Part shown: in pieces, positions 24,944 through 32,261 of the stretch
How the letters are laid out: the number at the start of each line of letters is the position of its first letter
How positions within the stretch are numbered: the first letter of the stretch is position 1
Source of the DNA: Candidatus Omnitrophota bacterium
GTDB lineage: Bacteria > Omnitrophota > Gorgyraeia > Zapsychrales > Fredricksoniimonadaceae
Direction of reading: 5' to 3'
Length of the DNA: 35,107 nucleotides
NCBI GenBank assembly: GCA_021731625.1
Contig: JAKFXC010000027.1
Location: 1 to 35,107, forward strand
The notes under the pieces: generated by a model
Seen by the model: only the letters and a program-made list of their open reading frames with translations
The model's database searches: none
Told to the model about the DNA's origin: nothing
Position numbers and translations under genes: made by a program

Positions 24944-27910
24944 ATGAAGAGAATATGGGTAATATATACGCTATTCTGTTTTCAAATTACAGCCATCCAG
25001 AGCTCGGCTTTTGCTCAAGAGCTCACCCTACCTCGTCCTGGAACTCTCGTACATCGCAGCCACGGATTTAACCCGCCTATACTTAAAGGTATCAAAGTCC
25101 ACCCAGACAATCCATTTAAGTTTGAATTCATATTAGACAAGGGCCAATCCAATTTGCCCGACCCAGCCCTGAAGGATGAATCCACTAAACTCATAAAATA
25201 TTTCTTGGCATCCATCACCACACCAGAAAAGGACCTCTGGGTTAACCTTTCGCCTTACGAAAAAGACCGCATTACGCCTGAGAGTTTCGGCCAGACCGAG
25301 ATGGGACGAGACTTATTGGCCCAAGACTACATGCTTAAACAACTAACCGCTTCGCTTATTTACCCGGAAGATGAGCTAGGAAAGAAGTTTTGGAATCGCG
25401 TGTATGAGGAATCGGCCAAGCGGTTTGGCACCACCAATATACCCGTCAATTCCTTTAATAAAGTGTGGATTGTGCCGGAGAAAGCCGAGGTCTATGAGAA
25501 CGCCCCGGCAGGTACCGCCTATGTGTTGGAGAGCAGATTAAAAGTCATGTTGGAAGAGGATTATTTGGCTCTCGAAAAGAATGATCAAACAATCCCTCAG
25601 AGAGCGACTCATACGAGTGGCTTAGGTTCCCAAATTGTCCGGGAAATTGTTATTCCGCAGCTCATCAAAGAGGTCAATGAAGGTCAGAATTTTGCGCAAC
25701 TGCGCCAGGTATATAATTCTTTGATCCTTGCCACTTGGTATAAAAAGAAAGTTAAGGACAGCATTTTATCTAAAGTTTATGCGGACAAAAATAAAGTCAC
25801 GGGAGTTAATATCGATGATCCGCAGGAAAAGCAAAAAATTTATGCGCAATACCTGCAGGCATTTAAAATGGGGGTCTATAATTTTATCAAAGAAGAAACC
25901 GACCCTATTACGCAGCAAACAACTCCGAGAAAATATTTTTCAGGAGGGGTTTCCACACATTTGATTAGCGCGGTGTTTAACATTAGAGATTCCGGCAATT
26001 TTTCTATCAGCGATATCAATTCAGAAACCATTATGCGGGTCGGAGCAAATGCCGCCATGATCTCTAGCCGGCCTTTAAGAATGTTGATTTTTGAAAGTAT
26101 GGGAAAGGCAAAGTCCCTGAATGACCTAGGAGTTAATCTATTGACGCGTTATCAAAAGTGCGTTGACCTTTGGGGGGAACAATTCATAGATAAAATATTG
26201 AACGAGGAAACTGAGAGCAATATGCAGCAATTTCGTAGATTCACACACATTAATTTTTCAAGTGCGACGAGAGGAGAGGATTTTGTCTGGAGGATTAAGG
26301 AAGTATTTCGAGTGAATACTCCGGCGGCGGCTGAGAGTTCCAAAAAGAATCTTACCCGGATCATCAAATACCCTGATGAAGTTGCCACATGGGCTGAAAA
26401 AGTCCTTCTTGACACGAATCCCAGTGACAGGATAGCCGAAAGATTTATTGATGTCTTAATAAGCGCCAGGGATATTTTAGGAGATGAAATTTTAACGGAG
26501 GCCGGGTATTTGTATTTGCTGATGAGAATGGCCGACGTTTTTGGAATAAACCGTAACCCTAATTCCGAATTTAATGCCAACGGGCAAATTGGCCGTGAGT
26601 ATTTACGGTCTTTCCCGGAAAAAGAACGTTCCATTTTTGTTTTTTCTTTGGCTTATATTTTGGGGCGTAATTTCATGTTCAGCATGGGAATCGCAGGAGG
26701 AAAGGAAGTCGACTCAGGCATTAGCGAGGCCTTTAGTGAGCTTTTTGCACAGGCTATTTATCAGGGTTTGGGGGCCAACAGAGAATTAGAAGAGGTTCGA
26801 AAGATCAGGAATCCAACGGGTGGTTTGGTGGGGGAGTCTGGAATTGATATGCTTTGGTCGGCGGCACTCGGAGATGATCACTTAAAAGCTTTGGAGCATG
26901 CCATCAATATTCTGAAAAACCATAAAAATGATTATAAACTCACTAATCAGATGATGCCAGTGAGGCAATTTATTCAGAAATTAAAAGACGAGGTCACCGG
27001 AGAAACGGTACTTCCCGGGGATCAAGGGATTTTTTTGGATCTTTTATTGGACAGTACCCAAGACCAGCTTACCTATGAGCTCCAGGATTTTGATACCTTG
27101 GTTGCATTTTATTCCGATTACGGATCAGCTGAGAAAATCAATTTAAGTCACGCAAAATTGACCAGCCTGCTGGATCAAAAAGTGAGACCGTGGGGTTATC
27201 AGAGTTTTGAAAATTTTTTTAAGGAAAAAAAACGGATAAAGAGCCCAGCGACGGATGTGAAGCAACCCAGAACAGAATTAGTGATTAAGACCAGGGAGGG
27301 CGAAGAGTTAAACGTCATGATATTAAACAGACGGGATGACTCTATCGCTGCTGATATCACGGATGAGAACGGTGTGTTAACCCCTATAGTCAGAAAATAT
27401 CTGGTTCCTGCTTTCGCGGAGCCAACAGCCAGAGCCACGACTCTTTTGCACAAAAGTCTTGGCATCCATCGCGTAGAAATTGGTAATAAATATCAAGTGC
27501 TTATAAGGTATTATAAGCAACAAAGGGTTTTAGCCATCATCGGTTATCTTAGTGAACGAGACGTACATGCAAGCAAAGACACCCACGCTTTCGGTGATAG
27601 GGCAAACAAACTTATTAAGTCCTGGGCCAAAACTGGAGAGGAAGGAAAAAAAGAATTTGACCCGAGACGATTTGGGAAAATTTATGTCAAGCCAGACGAT
27701 AAAGCAATGCTGGAAATTGAGAATACCGGGGGTATTGACCTTACTTCTGACAAAGTATTTAAGGTCACCAAAGACGCCCAGGGGCAAATAAAATTTACTT
27801 TTGATCCCGCCATGCTGGAACAGCTGCAAAATGCGGCCGGACTAATGCCGGTCGTAACGCTCATGGAACCCATGCAAGACCTGCGGTTGTTTCTGGGTTT
27901 TAAAGGGTAG
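24944..27910 (+). CDS. large secreted protein of an Omnitrophota-type family
   Basis: This 988-residue protein starts with a signal peptide cleaved at AFA|QE (after residue 24). Directly after it come LTLPRPGTLVH, LKGIKVHPDNPFKFEF, TPEKDLWVNLSPYEKDRI, TEMGRDLLAQDYMLKQLTASL and, later, LGSQIVREIVIPQL and RKYFSGGVSTHLI. I know this N-terminal module of about 350 residues only from very large Omnitrophota proteins. The middle (350-770) is helical and resembles nothing I can name; the end has a short LMPVVTLMEP-type strand followed by RLFLGFKG. No catalytic motif is evident. Base composition is more AT-rich than the neighbours. There is no good Shine-Dalgarno before the ATG. A weak -10 (TATTCT, 24929-24934) is the best promoter trace in the 57-base gap. 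Confidence 0.85.
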   Translation: MKRIWVIYTLFCFQITAIQSSAFAQELTLPRPGTLVHRSHGFNPPILKGIKVHPDNPFKFEFILDKGQSNLPDPALKDESTKLIKYFLASITTPEKDLWVNLSPYEKDRITPESFGQTEMGRDLLAQDYMLKQLTASLIYPEDELGKKFWNRVYEESAKRFGTTNIPVNSFNKVWIVPEKAEVYENAPAGTAYVLESRLKVMLEEDYLALEKNDQTIPQRATHTSGLGSQIVREIVIPQLIKEVNEGQNFAQLRQVYNSLILATWYKKKVKDSILSKVYADKNKVTGVNIDDPQEKQKIYAQYLQAFKMGVYNFIKEETDPITQQTTPRKYFSGGVSTHLISAVFNIRDSGNFSISDINSETIMRVGANAAMISSRPLRMLIFESMGKAKSLNDLGVNLLTRYQKCVDLWGEQFIDKILNEETESNMQQFRRFTHINFSSATRGEDFVWRIKEVFRVNTPAAAESSKKNLTRIIKYPDEVATWAEKVLLDTNPSDRIAERFIDVLISARDILGDEILTEAGYLYLLMRMADVFGINRNPNSEFNANGQIGREYLRSFPEKERSIFVFSLAYILGRNFMFSMGIAGGKEVDSGISEAFSELFAQAIYQGLGANRELEEVRKIRNPTGGLVGESGIDMLWSAALGDDHLKALEHAINILKNHKNDYKLTNQMMPVRQFIQKLKDEVTGETVLPGDQGIFLDLLLDSTQDQLTYELQDFDTLVAFYSDYGSAEKINLSHAKLTSLLDQKVRPWGYQSFENFFKEKKRIKSPATDVKQPRTELVIKTREGEELNVMILNRRDDSIAADITDENGVLTPIVRKYLVPAFAEPTARATTLLHKSLGIHRVEIGNKYQVLIRYYKQQRVLAIIGYLSERDVHASKDTHAFGDRANKLIKSWAKTGEEGKKEFDPRRFGKIYVKPDDKAMLEIENTGGIDLTSDKVFKVTKDAQGQIKFTFDPAMLEQLQNAAGLMPVVTLMEPMQDLRLFLGFKG

Positions 27911-27928
27911 GAACTCTTCCTATTCTTT
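27908..27928 (+). terminator. weak possible terminator after the giant gene
   Basis: TAGGAA (27908-27913) and TTCCTA (27917-27922) form a 6-bp stem with a 3-base loop, starting at the gene's own stop codon, followed by TTCTTT. The stem is short and AT-rich, so efficiency is doubtful. Confidence 0.35.
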
Positions 27929-27932
27929 GTAA

Positions 27933-27961
27933 TTGACAACGCAAAATTTATCCATTAAACT
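27933..27961 (+). promoter_or_regulatory. promoter of the 57-residue protein / rsfS / argS / recJ genes
   Basis: A perfect -35 TTGACA (27933-27938) and a -10 TAAACT (27956-27961, 4 of 6 consensus) are 17 bases apart. Transcription would start near 27968, about 32 bases before the first ATG, whose AAGGAGG (27988-27994) is strong. Confidence 0.6.
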
Positions 27962-27999
27962 TTTCCCAGTAATAACATTAACTTTTTAAGGAGGACTGG

Positions 28000-28173
28000 A
28001 TGGAGAAATTATCTTTCTACGATGTGAAAACCAAAGGAAAATTTGAAACTGAAGAATATACAGTCAAAGAGAAATCCGGTCGTTTCTTCGCCGTTGCCAA
28101 ATCCCCCAAAGGCACGCATGAGTGCTGGCGCGTGTTGAGCAAAGACCAAGCTGCCAAGCTCAAAAAGAAATAA
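28000..28173 (+). CDS. 57-residue basic protein, conserved-looking, unknown function
   Basis: ATG 28000 follows a near-ideal AAGGAGG with 5-base spacing and a promoter, which makes this small frame convincing. The product is lysine-rich and compact: an opening EKLSFYDVKTKGKF, then EEYTVKEKSGRFFAVAKSP, KGTHECWRVLSKDQ and a basic tail AAKLKKK. It reads like a small beta-sheet domain. I recall small proteins with a similar FAVAKSPxGxxxWRVL core in other prokaryotes but cannot name a family. It is too short to be caught by a 60-codon cut-off. rsfS follows in the same frame. Confidence 0.8.
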   Translation: MEKLSFYDVKTKGKFETEEYTVKEKSGRFFAVAKSPKGTHECWRVLSKDQAAKLKKK

Positions 28174-28175
28174 GC

Positions 28176-28180
28176 GGGAG
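28176..28180 (+). promoter_or_regulatory. Shine-Dalgarno that supports an ATC start of rsfS
   Basis: GGGAG lies three bases after the stop of the 57-residue gene and 8 bases before the ATC at 28189. No ATG, GTG or TTG occurs in the rsfS frame between this site and the GTG at 28270, which would remove 27 conserved-looking residues. Confidence 0.5.
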
Positions 28181-28188
28181 CTGGCTCT

Positions 28189-28578
28189 ATCCGTAATAAA
28201 GCTTTAACTTCCAAAATCTTAGCCAAAAAAGCAGTACGTTTCGCGGAAGACAAAAAGGCGCATGAGATCGTGGTGCTGGACATGCGCAATATGGTTAATT
28301 TTTGTGATTACTTCGTCATCTGCACCGGGACGTCGGACCGCCACGTCAAGTCGATCGCTGAAGGCATTGGCGAGGGCTTGCAGGAATTCGGGATCAATAC
28401 CCATACGCCCCGAAAACTCAAAGGCCTGGGGTCATTGCCTTCTGCCGAACCTGCCGAAGGGACCTGGGTGCTGCTGGATTTAGGCGACGTGGTGGTGCAT
28501 GTGTTTGAACCACAGGCCAGGGAATTTTATGCTCTGGAGCATCTTTGGCAGGATGCGCCCAAAGTTAGTATTAAGTAG
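28189..28578 (+). CDS. rsfS: ribosome silencing factor RsfS, probable ATC start
   Basis: RsfS binds ribosomal protein uL14 and blocks subunit joining in starved cells. The core is unmistakable: DKKAHEIVVLDMRNMVNFCDYFVI, CTGTSDRHVKSIAEGI, TWVLLDLGDVVVHVF and REFYALEHLW. Family members normally have some 20-25 residues before the IVVLD strand. The matching residues here (ALTSKILAKKAVRFAEDKK) are encoded, but the frame between the upstream TAA (28171) and 28270 has no ATG, GTG or TTG. ATC at 28189, 8 bases after GGGAG, is the best start and gives 129 residues. The fallback, GTG 28270, gives a truncated 102-residue protein. A single-base sequence error in an ATG is the other explanation. argS follows 17 bases later. 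Confidence 0.8.
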   Translation: MRNKALTSKILAKKAVRFAEDKKAHEIVVLDMRNMVNFCDYFVICTGTSDRHVKSIAEGIGEGLQEFGINTHTPRKLKGLGSLPSAEPAEGTWVLLDLGDVVVHVFEPQAREFYALEHLWQDAPKVSIK

Positions 28579-28595
28579 GCCTCTTTTACCCTCTC

Positions 28596-30260
28596 ATGTA
28601 TGCGCATATCCGCCACAAGCTCCAAGACATCATCCGCCAGGGCATAACAAAATCCTGTCCCGAGGCCGCCGATGTTCCTATCCTCATTGAGACCCCGTCG
28701 GACAAACAACATGGCGATTTTTCCTGCAACTGCTGCCTGCAGCTTAGCCGGGTTTTAAAAAAGAGCCCCATGGCCATTGCCCAGCAATTGGCCCCTGAAA
28801 TGGAAGCCATTCTCAAAGCATCTTCCTTAAAAACCCAGATCGCAAAAATGGAGACCAAAGCCGGGTTTATGAATTTTTATCTTTCGGCCGAGGGGTATTA
28901 TAGTTTTTTGGAGGACGTGTTTGCGCAAAAAGAGCGTTACGGGCAGGGCGATTTTGGGAAGAAGCAGAAGTTTTGCCTGGAGTTTGTCAGTGCCAACCCT
29001 ACCGGACCTTTAACGGTGGCGCACGGCCGGCAAGCGGCGGTCGGTGACACCTTAGTCAATATTTTAAACACGGTGGGGTTTGAGGCCAAAAAAGAATATT
29101 ACATCAATGATGAGGGTAATCAGATCAGGATTTTGGCCGCCTCGGTTAAGGTCCGGATTTTGGAGACTTTTGCCCCGCAGCAGCTGCCGGAAGAAATGTA
29201 CCAAGGTGATTACATCAAGGACATGGCCCGGCAGTTTATCGAACAGTTTAAAATCAAAAGTGAACATGATTTAAAGAAACACGACGGCAAGATCACCGGT
29301 TTCGCGGTCGATTATTTGATGGCACAGATCAAAAAAGACCTGCAGGATTTCGCGGTCCATTTTGACATCTGGTCTCCACAATCCAAAATTGCCAACCCTG
29401 CCGCCATTGCCGAGGTTCTGGCGGATTTAAGGGCCAACGGTTTTATTTATGAACAGGATGGGGCACTTTGGTTTAAATCCACCCAGTGGGGCGATGACAA
29501 AGACCGGGTGGTCAAAAAATCCAACGGGGAGTACACCTATTTGGCACCGGACATTGTGTACCACAAAAACAAATTCGACCGGGGCTTTGAACGCATTGTA
29601 GACATCCTGGGACCGGACCATCATGGCTATATCCCGCGCATCAAGGCCGCGGCCGGGGCCTTGGGCCACAGCCCGGATGATTTAGACGTCATCATTGTGC
29701 AGCTGGCCACCATTTTTCGAGGCGGCAAAGAGGTCTCCATGTCCACCCGCCGGGGGGAGTTTATCAGCTTGCGCGAGGTCATTGATGAGGTGGGCAAAGA
29801 CGCGGGGCGGTTCTTTTTTCTAATGCGCCAGTCTAGCGCGCATCTGGAATTTGATTTAGAATTGGCCAAACGCCAGAGCGCGGAAAACCCGGTGTATTAC
29901 ATCCAATATGCCCATGCCCGCATCCACAGCGTCATCCGCAAGGCCCAAGGTGAGGCCGGCTTGACGTTAAAGACCACCGGTTTCGATCGGCTGACCACGC
30001 CGGAAGAAATGGACTTGATGCGAAAAATCGGGCTTTATCCCGAAGTGTTGGTCGGCTGTGCTAAGATACTGGAACCATTCGCGCTGGTGCGCTTCTTACA
30101 GGAGTTGGCGGCCAGCTTTCATAAGTTTTATGATTCCCACCGGGTCCTCGATGAGGACAAAGAGCTTTCGTCTGAGCGTTTGTCTTTGATTGAGGCGGCC
30201 CGCATGGTTTTAAGCAATGGTTTAAAACTTTTGGGAGTTTCATCGCCGGAGAAAATGTGA
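28596..30260 (+). CDS. argS: arginyl-tRNA synthetase
   Basis: ArgRS (554 residues) is a class I synthetase that charges tRNA-Arg. The N-terminal Add-1-like domain (about 1-115) contains KQHGDFSCNCCLQLSRVL. The catalytic core follows with VSANPTGPLTVAHGRQAAVGD, where the HIGH signature appears as TVAH (140-143), so its first His is Thr. Then come INDEGNQI, the KMSK-equivalent loop GGKEVSMSTRRGEFISL, ARFFFLMR-like GRFFFLMRQSSAHLEFDLELA, and the anticodon-binding DALR-type domain with NPVYYIQYAHARIHSV and LASSFHKFYDSHRVL-like LAASFHKFYDSHRVL. The TGA overlaps the recJ ATG (TGATG). Confidence 0.96.
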   Translation: MYAHIRHKLQDIIRQGITKSCPEAADVPILIETPSDKQHGDFSCNCCLQLSRVLKKSPMAIAQQLAPEMEAILKASSLKTQIAKMETKAGFMNFYLSAEGYYSFLEDVFAQKERYGQGDFGKKQKFCLEFVSANPTGPLTVAHGRQAAVGDTLVNILNTVGFEAKKEYYINDEGNQIRILAASVKVRILETFAPQQLPEEMYQGDYIKDMARQFIEQFKIKSEHDLKKHDGKITGFAVDYLMAQIKKDLQDFAVHFDIWSPQSKIANPAAIAEVLADLRANGFIYEQDGALWFKSTQWGDDKDRVVKKSNGEYTYLAPDIVYHKNKFDRGFERIVDILGPDHHGYIPRIKAAAGALGHSPDDLDVIIVQLATIFRGGKEVSMSTRRGEFISLREVIDEVGKDAGRFFFLMRQSSAHLEFDLELAKRQSAENPVYYIQYAHARIHSVIRKAQGEAGLTLKTTGFDRLTTPEEMDLMRKIGLYPEVLVGCAKILEPFALVRFLQELAASFHKFYDSHRVLDEDKELSSERLSLIEAARMVLSNGLKLLGVSSPEKM

Positions 30261-31954
30261 TGCCTGGAATCATAAGCAAATTGTGGAACCTCAAAACCCC
30301 GGACCCGCTGCTGCAAAAGACCTTGAGCGACGGGCTCGGCATCCATCCTGTCATTGCCCAACTGTTAATCAATCGTCAGATCGTATCGATTTCCGAGGCC
30401 GAATCGTTTTTATCGTCGGGCCTGGCCTCGCTGCACAACCCGTTTTTATTGACGGACATGGACCAGGCTGTCAGCCGCATCCAAGAGGCCGCCTCAAAAG
30501 GGGAAAAGGTGTTGATCTATGGGGATTACGATGTCGACGGGGTGACCTCCAGCGCCCTGCTGCGCCGCACTTTAAAACGCCTAGGCATTCAGGCGATCAA
30601 TTACATCCCGCACCGGATGGAAGAGGGGTATGGCCTGAATGTGGGCATTGCCGATTTTGCGCTGGCCCAAGGCATTCAACTTATCATCACCGTCGATTGC
30701 GGGATCAATGCCTTTGACGCGGCCACTGCCGTCAAGGCCGCCGGCATGGATTTGATCATCATTGACCATCATGAACCGGATGGGGAGAGGATCCCGGCGG
30801 CTGTGGCCGTGATTGACCCCAAACGTTTGGACTGCCTGTATCCTTTTAAAAAATTGTCCGCCGTGGGATTGGTGGCCAAGCTCACCCAGGCTCTGCTCGG
30901 CCATTTGCCGGAAGAAGATTTGGATTTGGTGGCCATCGGCACCGTGGCGGATGTGGTGACGTTGCGCGGCGAGAACCGCATTTTTGTCAAATTAGGCTTG
31001 CCGTGGATTGAGGGCACGAAAAAGCACGGGTTGCGGGCCTTGCTTGAGGTGGCGAAAATTTCCGGCAAAAAAATGAAACCCTATTACATTGGATTTATTT
31101 TAGGTCCACGCCTCAATGCCGCCGGACGCATGGACTCGGCCAACATCGCCCTGGACTTGTTGTTGTCCGAGGACATGGTCAGCGCCATTGCCCTGGCCCG
31201 GAGTTTAGAGGAACATAACCTCAGCCGCCAGAAAATGCAGTTGTCGGTCGTCGATGAGGCCATGGCCATGATCGAGGACCAGCAGCTGAAAGAAAACCCC
31301 ATCATCGTGGTGGCCAAGCAGGGCTGGCACCGGGGGGTCTTAGGCATTGTGGCCAGCCGCATTGTGGAGAAATATTACCGGCCGACGGTGGTCATATCGA
31401 TCCAAGATGGTTTAGGCACCGGATCAGCCCGGTCGGTGGAGGGATTTCATTTGCACCAGGCCTTAACATCTTGCGCCGGCATGCTGGATAATTACGGGGG
31501 GCATCAGCGGGCCGCGGGTCTGCGGCTAAAACCGGAGAATATCAATGTGTTTCGCGATGCCATCAATGATTTTGCCCGCCATATGATCACCCAAACGCCG
31601 CAGGTGCCGGTCTTAGACATTGATTGCGAGATCCCGTTATCCAGCATCGATGTGGATTTGGCGGATATCATCGAGTCGATGGAGCCGCACGGAGAAGGAA
31701 ACCCGTCGCCGGTGTTTTGTTCGCGCAATGCCATTGTCAAAAGCGTTCCGGCTGTGTTTGGGCGTGACACGTTAAAGTTTTGGGTAAGCGATGGGGTAAA
31801 GACGATTAGCGCAGTGGGGTTTGGGATGGGCTCCCATAAAGAAACCGTCAAGCTGGGAACGAAAGTCGATTTGGCTTACAATATTACTATCGATGATTGG
31901 AATAAAGCGCCGACCGCGCAGCTCACACTGAAAGATTTGAAGGTAAGTTCTTAG
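30260..31954 (+). CDS. recJ: single-stranded-DNA-specific exonuclease RecJ
   Basis: RecJ (564 residues) degrades single-stranded DNA 5' to 3' in recombination and repair. The DHH-family metal motifs are present: YGDYDVDGVTSSALL (Asp 89, 91 and 93), VDCGINAFDA, and DHHEPD (169-171). Later motifs include ATGTVADVV-like AIGTVADVVTLRGENR, LGPRLNAAGRMDSA and the DHHA1-region GGHQRAAGLRL. The start is ATG 30260, which shares its A with the argS TGA; a GTG one codon upstream is possible. It shares stop-codon bases with rpmB on the other strand. Confidence 0.96.
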   Translation: MPGIISKLWNLKTPDPLLQKTLSDGLGIHPVIAQLLINRQIVSISEAESFLSSGLASLHNPFLLTDMDQAVSRIQEAASKGEKVLIYGDYDVDGVTSSALLRRTLKRLGIQAINYIPHRMEEGYGLNVGIADFALAQGIQLIITVDCGINAFDAATAVKAAGMDLIIIDHHEPDGERIPAAVAVIDPKRLDCLYPFKKLSAVGLVAKLTQALLGHLPEEDLDLVAIGTVADVVTLRGENRIFVKLGLPWIEGTKKHGLRALLEVAKISGKKMKPYYIGFILGPRLNAAGRMDSANIALDLLLSEDMVSAIALARSLEEHNLSRQKMQLSVVDEAMAMIEDQQLKENPIIVVAKQGWHRGVLGIVASRIVEKYYRPTVVISIQDGLGTGSARSVEGFHLHQALTSCAGMLDNYGGHQRAAGLRLKPENINVFRDAINDFARHMITQTPQVPVLDIDCEIPLSSIDVDLADIIESMEPHGEGNPSPVFCSRNAIVKSVPAVFGRDTLKFWVSDGVKTISAVGFGMGSHKETVKLGTKVDLAYNITIDDWNKAPTAQLTLKDLKVSS

Positions 31955-32175
31955 GCTTTGCTGATTTTATTGGCTTGGATGCAGGACGCGCAGACTAAGG
32001 CGCGTTGGACAGTGCCGCCGATGGTGATCTTGATGCGCTGTAAGTTGGGCAGGACTTGGCGGAATGATTTGCCCACGACTTTGGAACCGGCGCCGCCTTT
32101 TTTCTTTGCCATACCACGCCGTTTGTATTTCTTTCCCGACTCCGGTTGTTTGCCGCAAATGATGCAAAAACGCAT
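31951..32175 (-). CDS. rpmB: 50S ribosomal protein L28
   Basis: On the minus strand this 74-residue protein matches bL28 with an added zinc site. It has CIICGKQPESGKKYKRRG, KSFRQVLPNLQRIKITIGG, VQRALVCASCIQANKI, with cysteines C4, C7, C62 and C65 forming two CxxC pairs of the zinc-binding type. It is the only gene in the window on the minus strand. Its stop (31951-31953) overlaps the recJ TAG (31952-31954), so the two genes converge with no terminator between them. Confidence 0.95.
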   Translation of the reverse strand: MRFCIICGKQPESGKKYKRRGMAKKKGGAGSKVVGKSFRQVLPNLQRIKITIGGTVQRALVCASCIQANKISKA

Positions 32176-32209
32176 AAATGACCTCGAGGTTGGTGTTTAT
32201 TGAGTTTTA

Positions 32210-32237
32210 AGTTTACTGATTATTCATTCAAAGTCAA
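32210..32237 (-). promoter_or_regulatory. candidate rpmB promoter
   Basis: Read on the minus strand, TTGACT (32237 to 32232) and TAAACT (32215 to 32210) are separated by 16 bases, about 35 bases before the rpmB start codon. The -10 is identical to that in front of the 57-residue gene. GAGG lies just before the rpmB ATG. Confidence 0.5.
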
Positions 32238-32261
32238 GCAATAATTGACCGGAAAGGGTTT

